A stretch of DNA of 64,000 bases, taken from NCBI RefSeq assembly GCF_016583765.1, contig NZ_NRRR01000002.1:124001-188000 (forward strand). The letters run 5' to 3'. The DNA comes from Chromatium weissei (GTDB lineage: Bacteria > Pseudomonadota > Gammaproteobacteria > Chromatiales > Chromatiaceae). The translations under genes and the position numbers were made by a program. The notes beneath the pieces are model-generated. The model saw nothing but the letters and a program-made list of their open reading frames with translations. It did not search any database and had not been told where the DNA came from. Positions 1-9,406 of this stretch are shown in pieces; the stretch's first letter is position 1, and each line of letters begins with the position of its first letter.

Positions 1-1095
1 ACTGCCGAAGGCGCGGTGCAGGTGACGGAGCTGCGGTTGCCGAGCACTCTCGGTCTCGACTTCGATGCCGAACGCATTGAATTACATGGCATTCCTACGT
101 TGGCTGGCGAACACGTGCTGCATCTGCGTTGGACGCTCGATCACCGCGAGCACTATTCGACTGAGTGTGTGTTGATCGTGAATCCCGATCCAAAAACGCT
201 CTGGCAAGTGAAGGAACCCGCTGCTGACGCGCCTTATTTCAAAGCGCACACCGCGTATCAGGCGCTGACCGGCTTTGGATTTCGCATCGCTGCCGCGAGT
301 CGGCGCGGACGTTCGCATGAACACGCCGGAACCTTTCGTGACGACGACTTTGTTATTGAATTAATTCCAAAAACTGATTGGGCGCTACTACTGGTCGCTG
401 ATGGCGCTGGAAGCGCAAATGTTTCCCGTGAAGGCTCGCGGCTCGCAGTCACTGCCGCAAATGAATTATTAACGCGAGAATTATCTGGAATGACTGGTGC
501 AAAGCTCAATGAAGCATTAAATGATTGGGATAATGATTCCGAATCTCGGCAAACAATTGGCAATGAATGTCATTATTTATTTCATCGTGCTGCCACACGA
601 GCAGTAGAAGTAATTGAACAAGAAGCGCGTCAACACAATACCGAAATTCGTAATTACGCAACGACATTACTTGCAGCAATTGTTAATCGACAAGGTAACG
701 ACACCTTTTTAGCGACTTTTTGGATGGGTGACGGCGCAATTGCTGCTTATGGACCACGCGGTAAAGTGCGTTTAATGGGCACACCGGATGGTGGTGAATT
801 TGCTGGGCAAACGCGCTTTTTAGATCGCGCTGCATTAAATGATCAAGGCTTTGCGAAACGGATTAATATCGGTCGTTTTGCGAATTTAACTGCAATTTTT
901 TTAATGACCGATGGCGTTTCTGATCCACGTTTTGAAACGGATCGTGGATTAACTGAAGCAGCGAATTGGGATGCGCTCTGGGATGAATTACAACCAGTAT
1001 TAACCAGCGTCAATTCGGCATCTGCGTTATGCGATTGGCTGCATTTTTTCACTGCCGGACATCATGATGACCGGACTTTAGCCGTGCTTTGGTGA
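1..1095 (+). CDS. PP2C-family protein phosphatase (5' end outside window)
   Basis: A Ser/Thr protein phosphatase of the PP2C type, expected to use two metal ions to remove phosphate from proteins in the cytoplasm. The frame is open from base 1, so the true start lies upstream; the GTG at 16 is only the first possible start inside the window. Counting from that GTG, the metal-binding signatures are VADGAG (about residue 127), WMGDGA (about 235), LMTDGVSD (about 296) and a closing HHDDRTLAVLW. About 110 residues precede the catalytic domain and look like an accessory domain I do not recognise. The kinase gene follows within a few bases, so the two are probably co-translated and antagonistic. 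This resembles the PP2C and kinase part of the TerY-P triad; the VWA partner, if present, would lie outside the window. Confidence 0.85.
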   Translation, partial: TAEGAVQVTELRLPSTLGLDFDAERIELHGIPTLAGEHVLHLRWTLDHREHYSTECVLIVNPDPKTLWQVKEPAADAPYFKAHTAYQALTGFGFRIAAASRRGRSHEHAGTFRDDDFVIELIPKTDWALLLVADGAGSANVSREGSRLAVTAANELLTRELSGMTGAKLNEALNDWDNDSESRQTIGNECHYLFHRAATRAVEVIEQEARQHNTEIRNYATTLLAAIVNRQGNDTFLATFWMGDGAIAAYGPRGKVRLMGTPDGGEFAGQTRFLDRAALNDQGFAKRINIGRFANLTAIFLMTDGVSDPRFETDRGLTEAANWDALWDELQPVLTSVNSASALCDWLHFFTAGHHDDRTLAVLW

Positions 1096-1107
1096 GTGAT
1101 CGCATTC

Positions 1108-2607
1108 ATGTCAAAAACCATTACCTGCACCACCCGCGACGGTCGATCTATTGCTTTTGTTGATGACATCATTGGCTCTGGCGCAATGAAAGATGTTTAT
1201 TTTTCACCGGATCGATCTTACGTCGTCGCGTTTTATAAAACGCCGCAGGATTATCAAGCGCAAGAGCGATTGCAAATGATTGTCGGTAAATACCGCGAGA
1301 GCATTTTTAATCAAATTGGCGGCGACTATTGGCAGCATTTATTTTGCTGGCCAACTGCAATGTTGGAATACGATGGACGTTTAGGATTGATTGCGCCGAC
1401 CTATGCGGCGCATTTTTTCTTTGAGCACGGTTCAAAAAACAATGACATGCTCAGTATTAAAGGTAAAGAAAAAGAAGGCAAATGGTTTGCTGCTGCTAAT
1501 TTACGCCAGCGATTTATTGATTCGCGTGAATTGGGCAATTGGCTAAATCATTTGAAGGTTTGTTTATTATTGGCGCGAGCAGTGCGGCGTTTGCACATGG
1601 CTGGACTGGCGCATTCCGATTTATCGTATAAAAATGTATTGGTTGATCCATCGCACGGCTTGGCTTGCGTCATTGATGTTGATGGATTAGTTGTGCCGGG
1701 TAAATATCCGCCTGATGTCGTGGGAACGCCGGATTTTATTGCACCAGAAGTGGTGAGTACGAGCCATTTACCTAAAGACGATCCCAATCGCAAATTGCCA
1801 CGTCGTGAAACCGATTTACATGCGCTCGCCGTATTGATTTATATGTATTTGCTGTATCGCCATCCACTGCGCGGCAAAAAGGTTCACGATGTCACCGATG
1901 AATTGCGTGATGAACAGCTTTCAATGGGCGAACGCGCATTATTTGTTGAACATCCAACGGATGCTAGTAATCGCATTAACGCAGCAACTGCAAAACCAAC
2001 TGAATTGCCTTGGGCGAATACTGAAAAGCTGCCGTATACGCTTACAGGCCCGTATTTATCTCCGTTATTTCATCAAGCCTTTATTACTGGTTTACACGAT
2101 TCTGCACAGCGTCCATCAGCGAATGATTGGGAGACGGCATTAGTCAAAACAGTCGATTTATTACAGCCCTGTTCCAATTCGCAATGCGAACAACAGTGGT
2201 ATGTCTTTGATAATTCAACGCAGCCTTGCTGTCCATTTTGTGGCACACCATTTCGCGGCAAATTACCAATTCTGAATCTCTATTCTTCACGCAAAGAAGG
2301 GCAATTTCGTCCAGATAACCATCGATTAATGGTATGGACAGGACAGTCGTTATTTTGGTGGCATGTCAATACGCAAATTGCACCCAATGAAAAGCTAATC
2401 GATACACATAAGCAGCGCGTTGGTTATTTCGTTTATCATGCTGAACGCTGGTGGTTAGTCAATGAACGGCTGCCCGATTTATTGGATGTTAATACCAAAA
2501 CACCAATTCCAATTGGCGGAAAATTGGAATTGAAAGACGGTCAGCAAATTCTATTGGCGAAAGGCGATGGCGGGCGACTTGTTGTCGTGCAAATGGTTGA
2601 ATCCTAA
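1108..2607 (+). CDS. Ser/Thr protein kinase with C-terminal zinc ribbon
   Basis: A eukaryotic-like protein kinase, probably the partner of the phosphatase upstream. From the ATG at 1108 there is a glycine-loop region (GSGAMKDVYF), a candidate ATP-binding lysine in VVAFYK, the catalytic loop HSDLSYKNVL at about residue 173, and DVDG where DFG is usual. GTPDFIAPEV matches the activation-segment end. After the kinase domain comes a four-cysteine ribbon (CSNSQC followed by CCPFC, about residues 354-380) and a C-terminal beta-rich tail of about 115 residues. A GTG at 1096 directly after the phosphatase stop is an alternative start; I prefer the ATG. The DVDG variant keeps the metal-binding Asp, so activity is plausible. 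Similar kinases with zinc ribbons occur in TerY-P type cassettes. Confidence 0.82.
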   Translation: MSKTITCTTRDGRSIAFVDDIIGSGAMKDVYFSPDRSYVVAFYKTPQDYQAQERLQMIVGKYRESIFNQIGGDYWQHLFCWPTAMLEYDGRLGLIAPTYAAHFFFEHGSKNNDMLSIKGKEKEGKWFAAANLRQRFIDSRELGNWLNHLKVCLLLARAVRRLHMAGLAHSDLSYKNVLVDPSHGLACVIDVDGLVVPGKYPPDVVGTPDFIAPEVVSTSHLPKDDPNRKLPRRETDLHALAVLIYMYLLYRHPLRGKKVHDVTDELRDEQLSMGERALFVEHPTDASNRINAATAKPTELPWANTEKLPYTLTGPYLSPLFHQAFITGLHDSAQRPSANDWETALVKTVDLLQPCSNSQCEQQWYVFDNSTQPCCPFCGTPFRGKLPILNLYSSRKEGQFRPDNHRLMVWTGQSLFWWHVNTQIAPNEKLIDTHKQRVGYFVYHAERWWLVNERLPDLLDVNTKTPIPIGGKLELKDGQQILLAKGDGGRLVVVQMVES

Positions 2608-2631
2608 ACATTTACTGCGTTTTATTATTCT

Positions 2632-3600
2632 ATGATCAAGCGCATAATTCATGCCGTAAAACACCATTTTTATCATTGGCTGCGGCGCGTTCCTATTGGC
2701 AATGACGGCATCGCTCGTATTTGGGCGCGGCAAATTTATATTTTGCCGACCTCTAGCGGACTGATGTTTGGTGCGGTGGTCATGCTGATGTTGCTGGGAT
2801 CGTTGAATTATCAGAATAATCTCGGGCTGTTGTTCACCTTTTTTCTGGTTGCCATCGGTCTGCTCGCCATGCACCACGCGTGGTTTAACCTGTTGAAATT
2901 AGCGGTGCAGGTGCGCGGCGGTGCGCCGGTATTTGTCGGCGAATTGGCGACCATCGTCGTCACGCTGCGCGCCGAGCAGCCGCGAGCGCATTACGATATT
3001 CGGCTGTGGCATGAACGACACAGTGTCGCGCCAGTGCACATTCCACGCGGCGATCAACGTCAAATCACGTTTGGCGTTCCGGCAACGCGCCGTGGTTTGC
3101 TGCATGTCACTGAATTGATGGTAGAAACGCGTCATCCGCTACATCTGTTTCGTGCTTGGTCTTACATCATTTGCGACGCGACCACGCTGATTTATCCGCA
3201 ACCAGCGCCTCATGCGCCAGCACCCTTGACAAACGGCGGCGCAACACAACAGAGACCATTTCCGCAACAACAAAGCGGTGCGGATGATTATCTCGGTTCG
3301 CGTCCCTATCGCTTCGGCGATTCACCGCATCATATTGATTGGAAAGCCTTTGCGCGGGAACGCGGACTGGTAGTCAAGCAATTTGGCTGCGAAGCGGGAC
3401 AAACGTTGTGGCTTGATTGGTCACAGTTAACCGCGTCCGATCCTGAAATACGTCTGAGTGTGTTGACGCGGCAGGTGCTCGATGTCAGCGCCAGCGGAGT
3501 GCAATTTGGTTTGCGGTTGCCCGGCGTGATTGAACAACCGGCGGCGGGTGTGGCGCAAATGCAACGGTGTCTCACCCATTTGGCGCTGTTCAATGTTTAA
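2632..3600 (+). CDS. DUF58 domain membrane protein
   Basis: A DUF58 family protein of 322 residues. Two adjacent membrane segments lie near the N-terminus (about residues 40-85), followed by a beta-rich region and the family's signature around residues 222-245 (DDYLGSRPYRFGDSPHHIDW then KAFARERGLVVKQF). DUF58 proteins are usually encoded with a MoxR AAA+ ATPase and a transglutaminase-like membrane protein and are thought to help fold or assemble proteins at the envelope. Here the transglutaminase partner follows with an 8-base overlap, but no MoxR gene lies upstream; the neighbour is the kinase gene 24 bases away. Biochemical role unknown. Confidence 0.85.
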   Translation: MIKRIIHAVKHHFYHWLRRVPIGNDGIARIWARQIYILPTSSGLMFGAVVMLMLLGSLNYQNNLGLLFTFFLVAIGLLAMHHAWFNLLKLAVQVRGGAPVFVGELATIVVTLRAEQPRAHYDIRLWHERHSVAPVHIPRGDQRQITFGVPATRRGLLHVTELMVETRHPLHLFRAWSYIICDATTLIYPQPAPHAPAPLTNGGATQQRPFPQQQSGADDYLGSRPYRFGDSPHHIDWKAFARERGLVVKQFGCEAGQTLWLDWSQLTASDPEIRLSVLTRQVLDVSASGVQFGLRLPGVIEQPAAGVAQMQRCLTHLALFNV

Positions 3601-5608
3601 CAAACCACTGATTTCATTTACGAAAAAGAAATCACCAGCATCCGCTGAACTGCCGAATGCCGTGCAGGTGCTCGCCGTAATTTTACTGGCGAGCGCAACC
3701 ACTGCTCCGCTAATGCCTTATTTACATTGGCAAATCAACGCCTTTCTGCTGCTGCTATTGGCAGTGCGTTTGGTGGGCTGGCGCTGGCCGCACACGCTGC
3801 CCAAATTGTGGTTGCGCGTGTTATTAACGTTAACTGGCGTTGCCAATTGCCTTTATGTGAATCACACGCTGGTTGGTTTGGATGGCGGAGCGGCATTATT
3901 TGCCACGATGTTTGCACTCAAATTATTAGAGTTAAATTCAAAGCGCGATCTACGTTTAGTCGCCATTCTCATTGGTTTTTTAATCGTCATTCAATTCCTC
4001 TTCGATCAAGCCTTATTTCGTGCGATTTATCTCGGTCTAATGCTCTTTATTGCAGTGGTGTTATTAGCGAATTTGAATGGTGGTTTTAGCGATGGCAATC
4101 GCTGGCGTGACGCACTGCGTATTGCAAGAAATTTATCGCTGCAAGCGATACCATTGACACTTATTTTATTCATCTTATTTCCGCGTTTGACTGCTCCGCT
4201 CTGGAATTTGGGATTGAATTCCGAGCAGGCAATGACCGGTATTTCCGATAATATGGAACTGGGCGCAATTAGTGATTTGGCAATTAGCGGTGAATTGGCT
4301 TTTCGTGTGCGTTTTCAAGGTAATTCACCGCCAGCGGCGCAACGGTATTGGCGCGGGCCGGTGTTGTGGGAAATGGACGGGCGGCGCTGGTCGGCAGCGC
4401 AGGTTGCTGCGCCAATTGCTGCCCGTTTAGAAAAAGTCACCGATGTCATTGATTATGAAATTGTTTTGGAGCCGACTCAGCAAAAATGGCTATTTGCGCT
4501 GGATGTGCCACTGACTGCGCCAGCGGACGCGGTGCGCAATGCCGATTTGCAATTGGTCGCGCAGCAGCCGTTGACGACGCTGAAACGTTATTCGGTGCGG
4601 TCGGCGTTGACCTACCAAACCGCGCCCCTGACCGCCGCGCAACGGCTGCGGGCGTTGCAATTGCCGCGCAATATCACGCCGCGAATGCGCGAATTGGTGG
4701 CGAAATGGCGCGATCGTGCTGCTGACGATTGGGCGTTGGCGCAGGAGGCGTTGGCATTTTTTCATCGAGAGCCGTTTTATTACACGTTACAGCCGCCGCG
4801 CCTCGGTGCAAATGCGACCGATGCGTTTTTATTCGAGACAAAACAAGGGTTTTGCGAACATTACGCCAGTGCATTTGCGCTGTTGATGCGCATCGGCGGC
4901 GTGCCAGCGCGAGTGGTGCTCGGCTATCTCGGCGGCGAACAAAATCAATTGAGTGGACATTGGTCGGTATGGCAATCGGACGCGCACGCTTGGACGGAAA
5001 TCTTTATTGACGGACGCGGCTGGGTGCGTATTGATCCGACTGCCGCAATTGATTCAGCGCGAGTAGACAATAGCGGCGCAACACGTTTACTCGGCGCGAG
5101 TCAATCGATGCGATTTAATTTGAATCATGCGAGTGTATTGGCGCAATTGGCGCGTCAATTTCGATTATTTGGCGATACGATGAATGCCGCGTGGCAGAAT
5201 TGGATATTGGATTTTTCTGCCGCAGACCAACTGGCTTTATTGAATCAATTGGGCTTTGGCGCATTGCGGGAATATGGATTGGCGGTGTTAATGATCGTTG
5301 CCGTGTCATTAACGCTGGGTGTGATTGTGCTGGCGCTGTTGCGTGAGCGCGTGAAACACGATCCATTAGAAGCGCATTACATTCAATTTTGTCAACGTTT
5401 AGCGCGAATTGGATTGGCGCGAAAGCATCACGAAGGGCCGCAACATTTTGGTCAACGCATTATTCAACAACGCCCCGATTTAACAGCCGCAGTGACGCAT
5501 TTTCTGGCGGTGTATATTCCGGCGCGGTTTGGTATTCAAGCGAATGATAACGCAGTGAATCAATTAAAAACGTTATTGCGTGGTTTTCATCCGCGCCAGC
5601 GACGATAA
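3593..5608 (+). CDS. TgpA-like transglutaminase (DUF3488/DUF4129)
   Basis: An inner-membrane protein of 671 residues with a periplasmic transglutaminase-like domain, like TgpA of Pseudomonas. About six hydrophobic segments occupy the first 200 residues. The catalytic triad is visible: Cys in KQGFCEHYASAF (about residue 420), His in SDAHAWTEIF, Asp in RIDPTAA. A further membrane segment at about residues 562-585 is followed by a cytoplasmic tail. I start at the ATG at 3593, which overlaps the DUF58 stop by 8 bases and suggests translational coupling; the reading frame extends further upstream but only inside the DUF58 gene. Substrate is unknown; the Pseudomonas homologue is reported as essential. 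Codon choice alternates between GC-rich and AT-rich blocks along the gene. Confidence 0.87.
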   Translation: MFNKPLISFTKKKSPASAELPNAVQVLAVILLASATTAPLMPYLHWQINAFLLLLLAVRLVGWRWPHTLPKLWLRVLLTLTGVANCLYVNHTLVGLDGGAALFATMFALKLLELNSKRDLRLVAILIGFLIVIQFLFDQALFRAIYLGLMLFIAVVLLANLNGGFSDGNRWRDALRIARNLSLQAIPLTLILFILFPRLTAPLWNLGLNSEQAMTGISDNMELGAISDLAISGELAFRVRFQGNSPPAAQRYWRGPVLWEMDGRRWSAAQVAAPIAARLEKVTDVIDYEIVLEPTQQKWLFALDVPLTAPADAVRNADLQLVAQQPLTTLKRYSVRSALTYQTAPLTAAQRLRALQLPRNITPRMRELVAKWRDRAADDWALAQEALAFFHREPFYYTLQPPRLGANATDAFLFETKQGFCEHYASAFALLMRIGGVPARVVLGYLGGEQNQLSGHWSVWQSDAHAWTEIFIDGRGWVRIDPTAAIDSARVDNSGATRLLGASQSMRFNLNHASVLAQLARQFRLFGDTMNAAWQNWILDFSAADQLALLNQLGFGALREYGLAVLMIVAVSLTLGVIVLALLRERVKHDPLEAHYIQFCQRLARIGLARKHHEGPQHFGQRIIQQRPDLTAAVTHFLAVYIPARFGIQANDNAVNQLKTLLRGFHPRQRR

Positions 5609-5760
5609 ATGAACGTGTGCGCATCATTGACAACTTCCCTCGAAACACAGTTATTCATTCGTAGCCACGTAATTAAGTGACAAATGATGTTGTTCGTCGA
5701 CATTCGTTTGATTCCACTTTACCGATGTTATTACAAATCTGAAAATAATTGCGTTTGGAA

Positions 5761-6645
5761 TTAAATGGTGTTAATGCTGACTTCATACACTCCGCCGATC
5801 ACCACGTATTCATCTTCACCTTTCAGCATTCCCGGCAGCAATCGGTTATAAAAAAGAATTTTGGGCAGCGGAATGCGTGTTTCTAAAATGTAATCACCAA
5901 ACTCATCAGCACGTTCACGGGCGCTGGTGAAGCTATTAAGATTATTTAATAGCACGCATTGTTGATCGCTTTCGCAGGTATTTTGCACTTCATGTTCGTC
6001 TATGCGATTGATTCCGCGATACAGCGTTAAATGCGTTTGCTCTGAAAATTCGCGTTTTAATTCGTATTGGCAATAGGTGTAAAGTAAATCAAGTTGCGAT
6101 TCCAATGCGTTGGTGGCGTATAACCCGCGACTGCCATCACTAATATAACGCTGATACACCTCGCTATTACGATCTGCTAATGAACCTGCATGATGTCGTG
6201 CCAGTAATCCAAAACGACTTTCGACCCAGCGTTTTAATACTGCGCCTTCACGTCCATCCGAATCAAATGACCATCCGCGCACCTGCCGCAAATAATTCGC
6301 ATTTGCCCGTGATTTACGTCCGCGCCCCGGCACCAATCCCGCTTCATCCAATTCATCCAATAGAAAATTGACCGTCATGTAGTCCTGAAATCGCTGGGCA
6401 CGTTCGATATGACTCGGAAAGGTCGCCAGCGTTTCAAATAGATCGCGGTGAAAGTGGTTGATGCCGTCGATTTCCAACGGCACGGGATGGCGTTGATAGG
6501 TCAGGCTGCCAAGAATCACCGCTGGCAAATTGCAGCGATTGACCGGCAGGCGCGCATTGGCGGGAAGCGTCGGCGGTTTGTGCACTTCATTAGGTGTATT
6601 GGGCGAAGCGTTGCCAAATTGTTCGATGTTTCTGTTGCGATCCAT
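5761..6645 (-). CDS. draT: NAD(+)--dinitrogenase-reductase ADP-ribosyltransferase DraT
   Basis: DraT shuts off nitrogenase after ammonium or dark/energy shock by moving ADP-ribose from NAD to one arginine of the NifH dimer. The 294-residue protein carries sequence I recognise from Rhodospirillum and Azospirillum DraT: LPVNRCNLPAVILGSLTYQR (about residues 33-52), then HPVPLEIDGI, and LTLYRGINRIDEHEV (about 205-219). The gene is divergent from nifH, its proven target in other bacteria, and the NifH here keeps the acceptor arginine. No DraG (the removing hydrolase) is encoded in this window. The start codon at 6643-6645 lies inside the NifA-type site of the nifH promoter, so NifA binding could affect draT expression. 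Confidence 0.9.
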   Translation of the reverse strand: MDRNRNIEQFGNASPNTPNEVHKPPTLPANARLPVNRCNLPAVILGSLTYQRHPVPLEIDGINHFHRDLFETLATFPSHIERAQRFQDYMTVNFLLDELDEAGLVPGRGRKSRANANYLRQVRGWSFDSDGREGAVLKRWVESRFGLLARHHAGSLADRNSEVYQRYISDGSRGLYATNALESQLDLLYTYCQYELKREFSEQTHLTLYRGINRIDEHEVQNTCESDQQCVLLNNLNSFTSARERADEFGDYILETRIPLPKILFYNRLLPGMLKGEDEYVVIGGVYEVSINTI

Positions 6646-6648
6646 ACA
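6633..6648 (+). promoter_or_regulatory. NifA upstream activator sequence
   Basis: TGT-N10-ACA, the NifA enhancer consensus, is matched exactly. It lies about 115 bases upstream of the sigma-54 promoter, a usual distance for DNA-looping activation. It overlaps the draT start codon. A second, one-mismatch copy (TGT-N10-ACC) is at 6662-6677. Confidence 0.7.
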
Positions 6649-6730
6649 GCGCCTATCACTTTGTCAGGGATGCTACCAGCGTAAATACCGCTTGGTATTT
6701 GAAATAAGTCGTTTTTAATCAGGCGATTAA

Positions 6731-7708
<978 letters not shown>

Positions 7709-7721
7709 TAGAAAGATCGGT

Positions 7722-7750
7722 AGCAGTCAGTTAAAAAATCGCTGACTGCT
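7722..7750 (+). terminator. nifH-nifD intergenic hairpin
   Basis: Perfect 9-base inverted repeat AGCAGTCAG / CTGACTGCT with an 11-base A-rich loop, just after nifH. There is no following T-run, so it more likely protects the nifH mRNA 3' end or attenuates partially than stops transcription. Excess nifH transcript over nifDK is common in diazotrophs. Confidence 0.5.
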
Positions 7751-7783
7751 GACCACGAATCACTGTCCGTTGAATACGCCGGA

Positions 7784-7813
7784 AGTCCGCAGATTAGCGG
7801 CGCGGCAGGAGCA
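7784..7813 (+). repeat. nif leader repeat, copy 1 (before nifD)
   Basis: Thirty-base element directly before nifD, matched at 27 of 30 positions by the element before nifK (9370-9399). It holds a small stem CCGC-N6-GCGG followed by GCGG and the ribosome-binding site AGGAG, ending 4 bases before the ATG. The conserved stem plus site suggests a shared translational control or mRNA-processing element. Confidence 0.7.
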
Positions 7814-7817
7814 AAAA

Positions 7818-9296
7818 ATGACAGCAATGACCCGCGATGAAACGCAAGCACTGATTTTGGAAGTGCTTGAAGCATATCCAGATAAGGCGCGTAAAGATCG
7901 CGCCAAACATTTGGCCGTCAATGACCAATCAATTGAACAATCCAAGAAATGTATTACCTCCAACCGTAAATCATTACCCGGCGTAATGACGGTGCGTGGT
8001 TGTGCTTACGCCGGTTCTAAAGGCGTGGTCTGGGGACCAATTAAGGACATGGTGCATATTTCACACGGTCCAGTAGGTTGCGGTCAGTATTCCCGCGCTG
8101 GTCGGCGAAATTATTACGTTGGTCATACCGGTATTAACACGTTCGGCACGATGAACTTCACTTCTGATTTTCAAGAGAAAGACATCGTATTCGGTGGTGA
8201 TAAAAAACTCGCCAAATTGATTGATGAGATCGAGCAGCTCTTTCCATTATCGAAAGGTCTCAGCGTTCAATCTGAATGCCCAATTGGTTTGATCGGCGAT
8301 GATATTGAAGCGGTATCAAAAAAGAAGGGCAAGGAATTAAATAAGCCGATTGTGCCAGTGCGGTGCGAAGGTTTTCGAGGCGTATCACAATCACTCGGTC
8401 ACCATATTGCGAATGACGCAATTCGTGATTGGGTCATCGGTAATCGTGATGGCGATGATTCCTTTCCAACCACGCCGTATGACGTGGCAGTGATTGGCGA
8501 TTACAACATCGGTGGCGATGCGTGGGCATCACGCATTCTATTGGAAGAAATGGGTTTACGCGTGGTTGCCCAATGGTCTGGTGATGGTACGTTGTCTGAA
8601 ATGGAATTGACCCCAAAGGTCAAATTGAATCTGATTCACTGCTACCGTTCAATGAATTACATCAGCCGTCATATGGAAGAGAAATACGGTATTCCTTGGA
8701 TGGAATACAACTTCTTTGGCCCAACTAAAATTGCTGAATCATTGCGCAAAATTGCTGCGTTCTTTGATGAGACAATTCAGGCGAATGCAGAGAAAGTCAT
8801 TGCCAAATATGAAGCGGAATACAGCGCAATTATTGCGAAATACCGTCCGCGTTTAGAAGGCAAGCGCGTGATGCTTTATGTTGGTGGATTGCGTCCACGT
8901 CACGTGATTGGCGCGTATGAAGATTTGGGTATGGAAGTCGTCGGCACTGGCTATGAGTTTGCGCATAATGACGATTACGATCGCACGATGAAAGAAATGG
9001 GCAATGCAACGCTGCTTTACGATGATGTCACGGGCTATGAGTTCGAGGAATTCGTAAAGAAGATTAAACCTGATTTGATCGGCTCCGGCATTAAAGAAAA
9101 GTACATCTTCCAAAAGATGGGCGTTCCATTCCGGCAGATGCACTCATGGGATTATTCTGGTCCTTATCACGGCTATGACGGCTTTGCGATTTTCGCTCGT
9201 GATATGGATATGACAATTAACAATCCATGCTGGAAGAGTATGCAAGCACCTTGGTTAAAAGCTGCCGATAGCGAAAGCCAAACGCTGGCTGCTTGA
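7818..9296 (+). CDS. nifD: Nitrogenase MoFe protein alpha chain NifD
   Basis: Alpha subunit of the dinitrogenase that reduces N2 at the iron-molybdenum cofactor. 492 residues, normal for the family. P-cluster cysteines are in [21 protein letters not shown] and [12 protein letters not shown]; the FeMo-cofactor ligands are the cysteine in [11 protein letters not shown] and the histidine in [15 protein letters not shown] start at the ATG at 7818 ([10 protein letters not shown]), after AGGAG and the repeated leader element; the longer open frame would begin inside that element. It is followed by a strong hairpin and then nifK, so dosage of the two subunits may be tuned by RNA structure. Confidence 0.97.
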   Translation: MTAMTRDETQALILEVLEAYPDKARKDRAKHLAVNDQSIEQSKKCITSNRKSLPGVMTVRGCAYAGSKGVVWGPIKDMVHISHGPVGCGQYSRAGRRNYYVGHTGINTFGTMNFTSDFQEKDIVFGGDKKLAKLIDEIEQLFPLSKGLSVQSECPIGLIGDDIEAVSKKKGKELNKPIVPVRCEGFRGVSQSLGHHIANDAIRDWVIGNRDGDDSFPTTPYDVAVIGDYNIGGDAWASRILLEEMGLRVVAQWSGDGTLSEMELTPKVKLNLIHCYRSMNYISRHMEEKYGIPWMEYNFFGPTKIAESLRKIAAFFDETIQANAEKVIAKYEAEYSAIIAKYRPRLEGKRVMLYVGGLRPRHVIGAYEDLGMEVVGTGYEFAHNDDYDRTMKEMGNATLLYDDVTGYEFEEFVKKIKPDLIGSGIKEKYIFQKMGVPFRQMHSWDYSGPYHGYDGFAIFARDMDMTINNPCWKSMQAPWLKAADSESQTLAA

Positions 9297-9301
9297 TTTG
9301 A

Positions 9302-9341
9302 AAATCCCCCACTTCTTTAATAAAAGAAGACAGGGGGATTT
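9302..9341 (+). repeat. Palindromic C-rich element between nifD and nifK
   Basis: Near-continuous inverted repeat: outer arms AAATCCCCC / GGGGGATTT and inner arms CTTCTTT / AAAGAAG. Its outer arms resemble the element after nifK (10982-11037), so it looks like a member of a dispersed palindromic repeat family. As RNA it would form a stable hairpin without a T-run, which may stabilise upstream mRNA or lower nifK transcription. Confidence 0.65.
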
Positions 9342-9369
9342 GAAAACATCCCGATCATCAATAGCCGTT

Positions 9370-9399
9370 AGTCCGCCAATTAGCGGCGCGGTAGGAGCA
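9370..9399 (+). repeat. nif leader repeat, copy 2 (before nifK)
   Basis: Second copy of the 30-base stem-loop plus AGGAG element seen before nifD (27 of 30 identical by eye). The differences lie in the loop and one base before AGGAG, while both stem arms CCGC and GCGG are kept. It ends 7 bases before the nifK ATG. Confidence 0.7.
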
Positions 9400-9406
9400 C
9401 ATTGCA

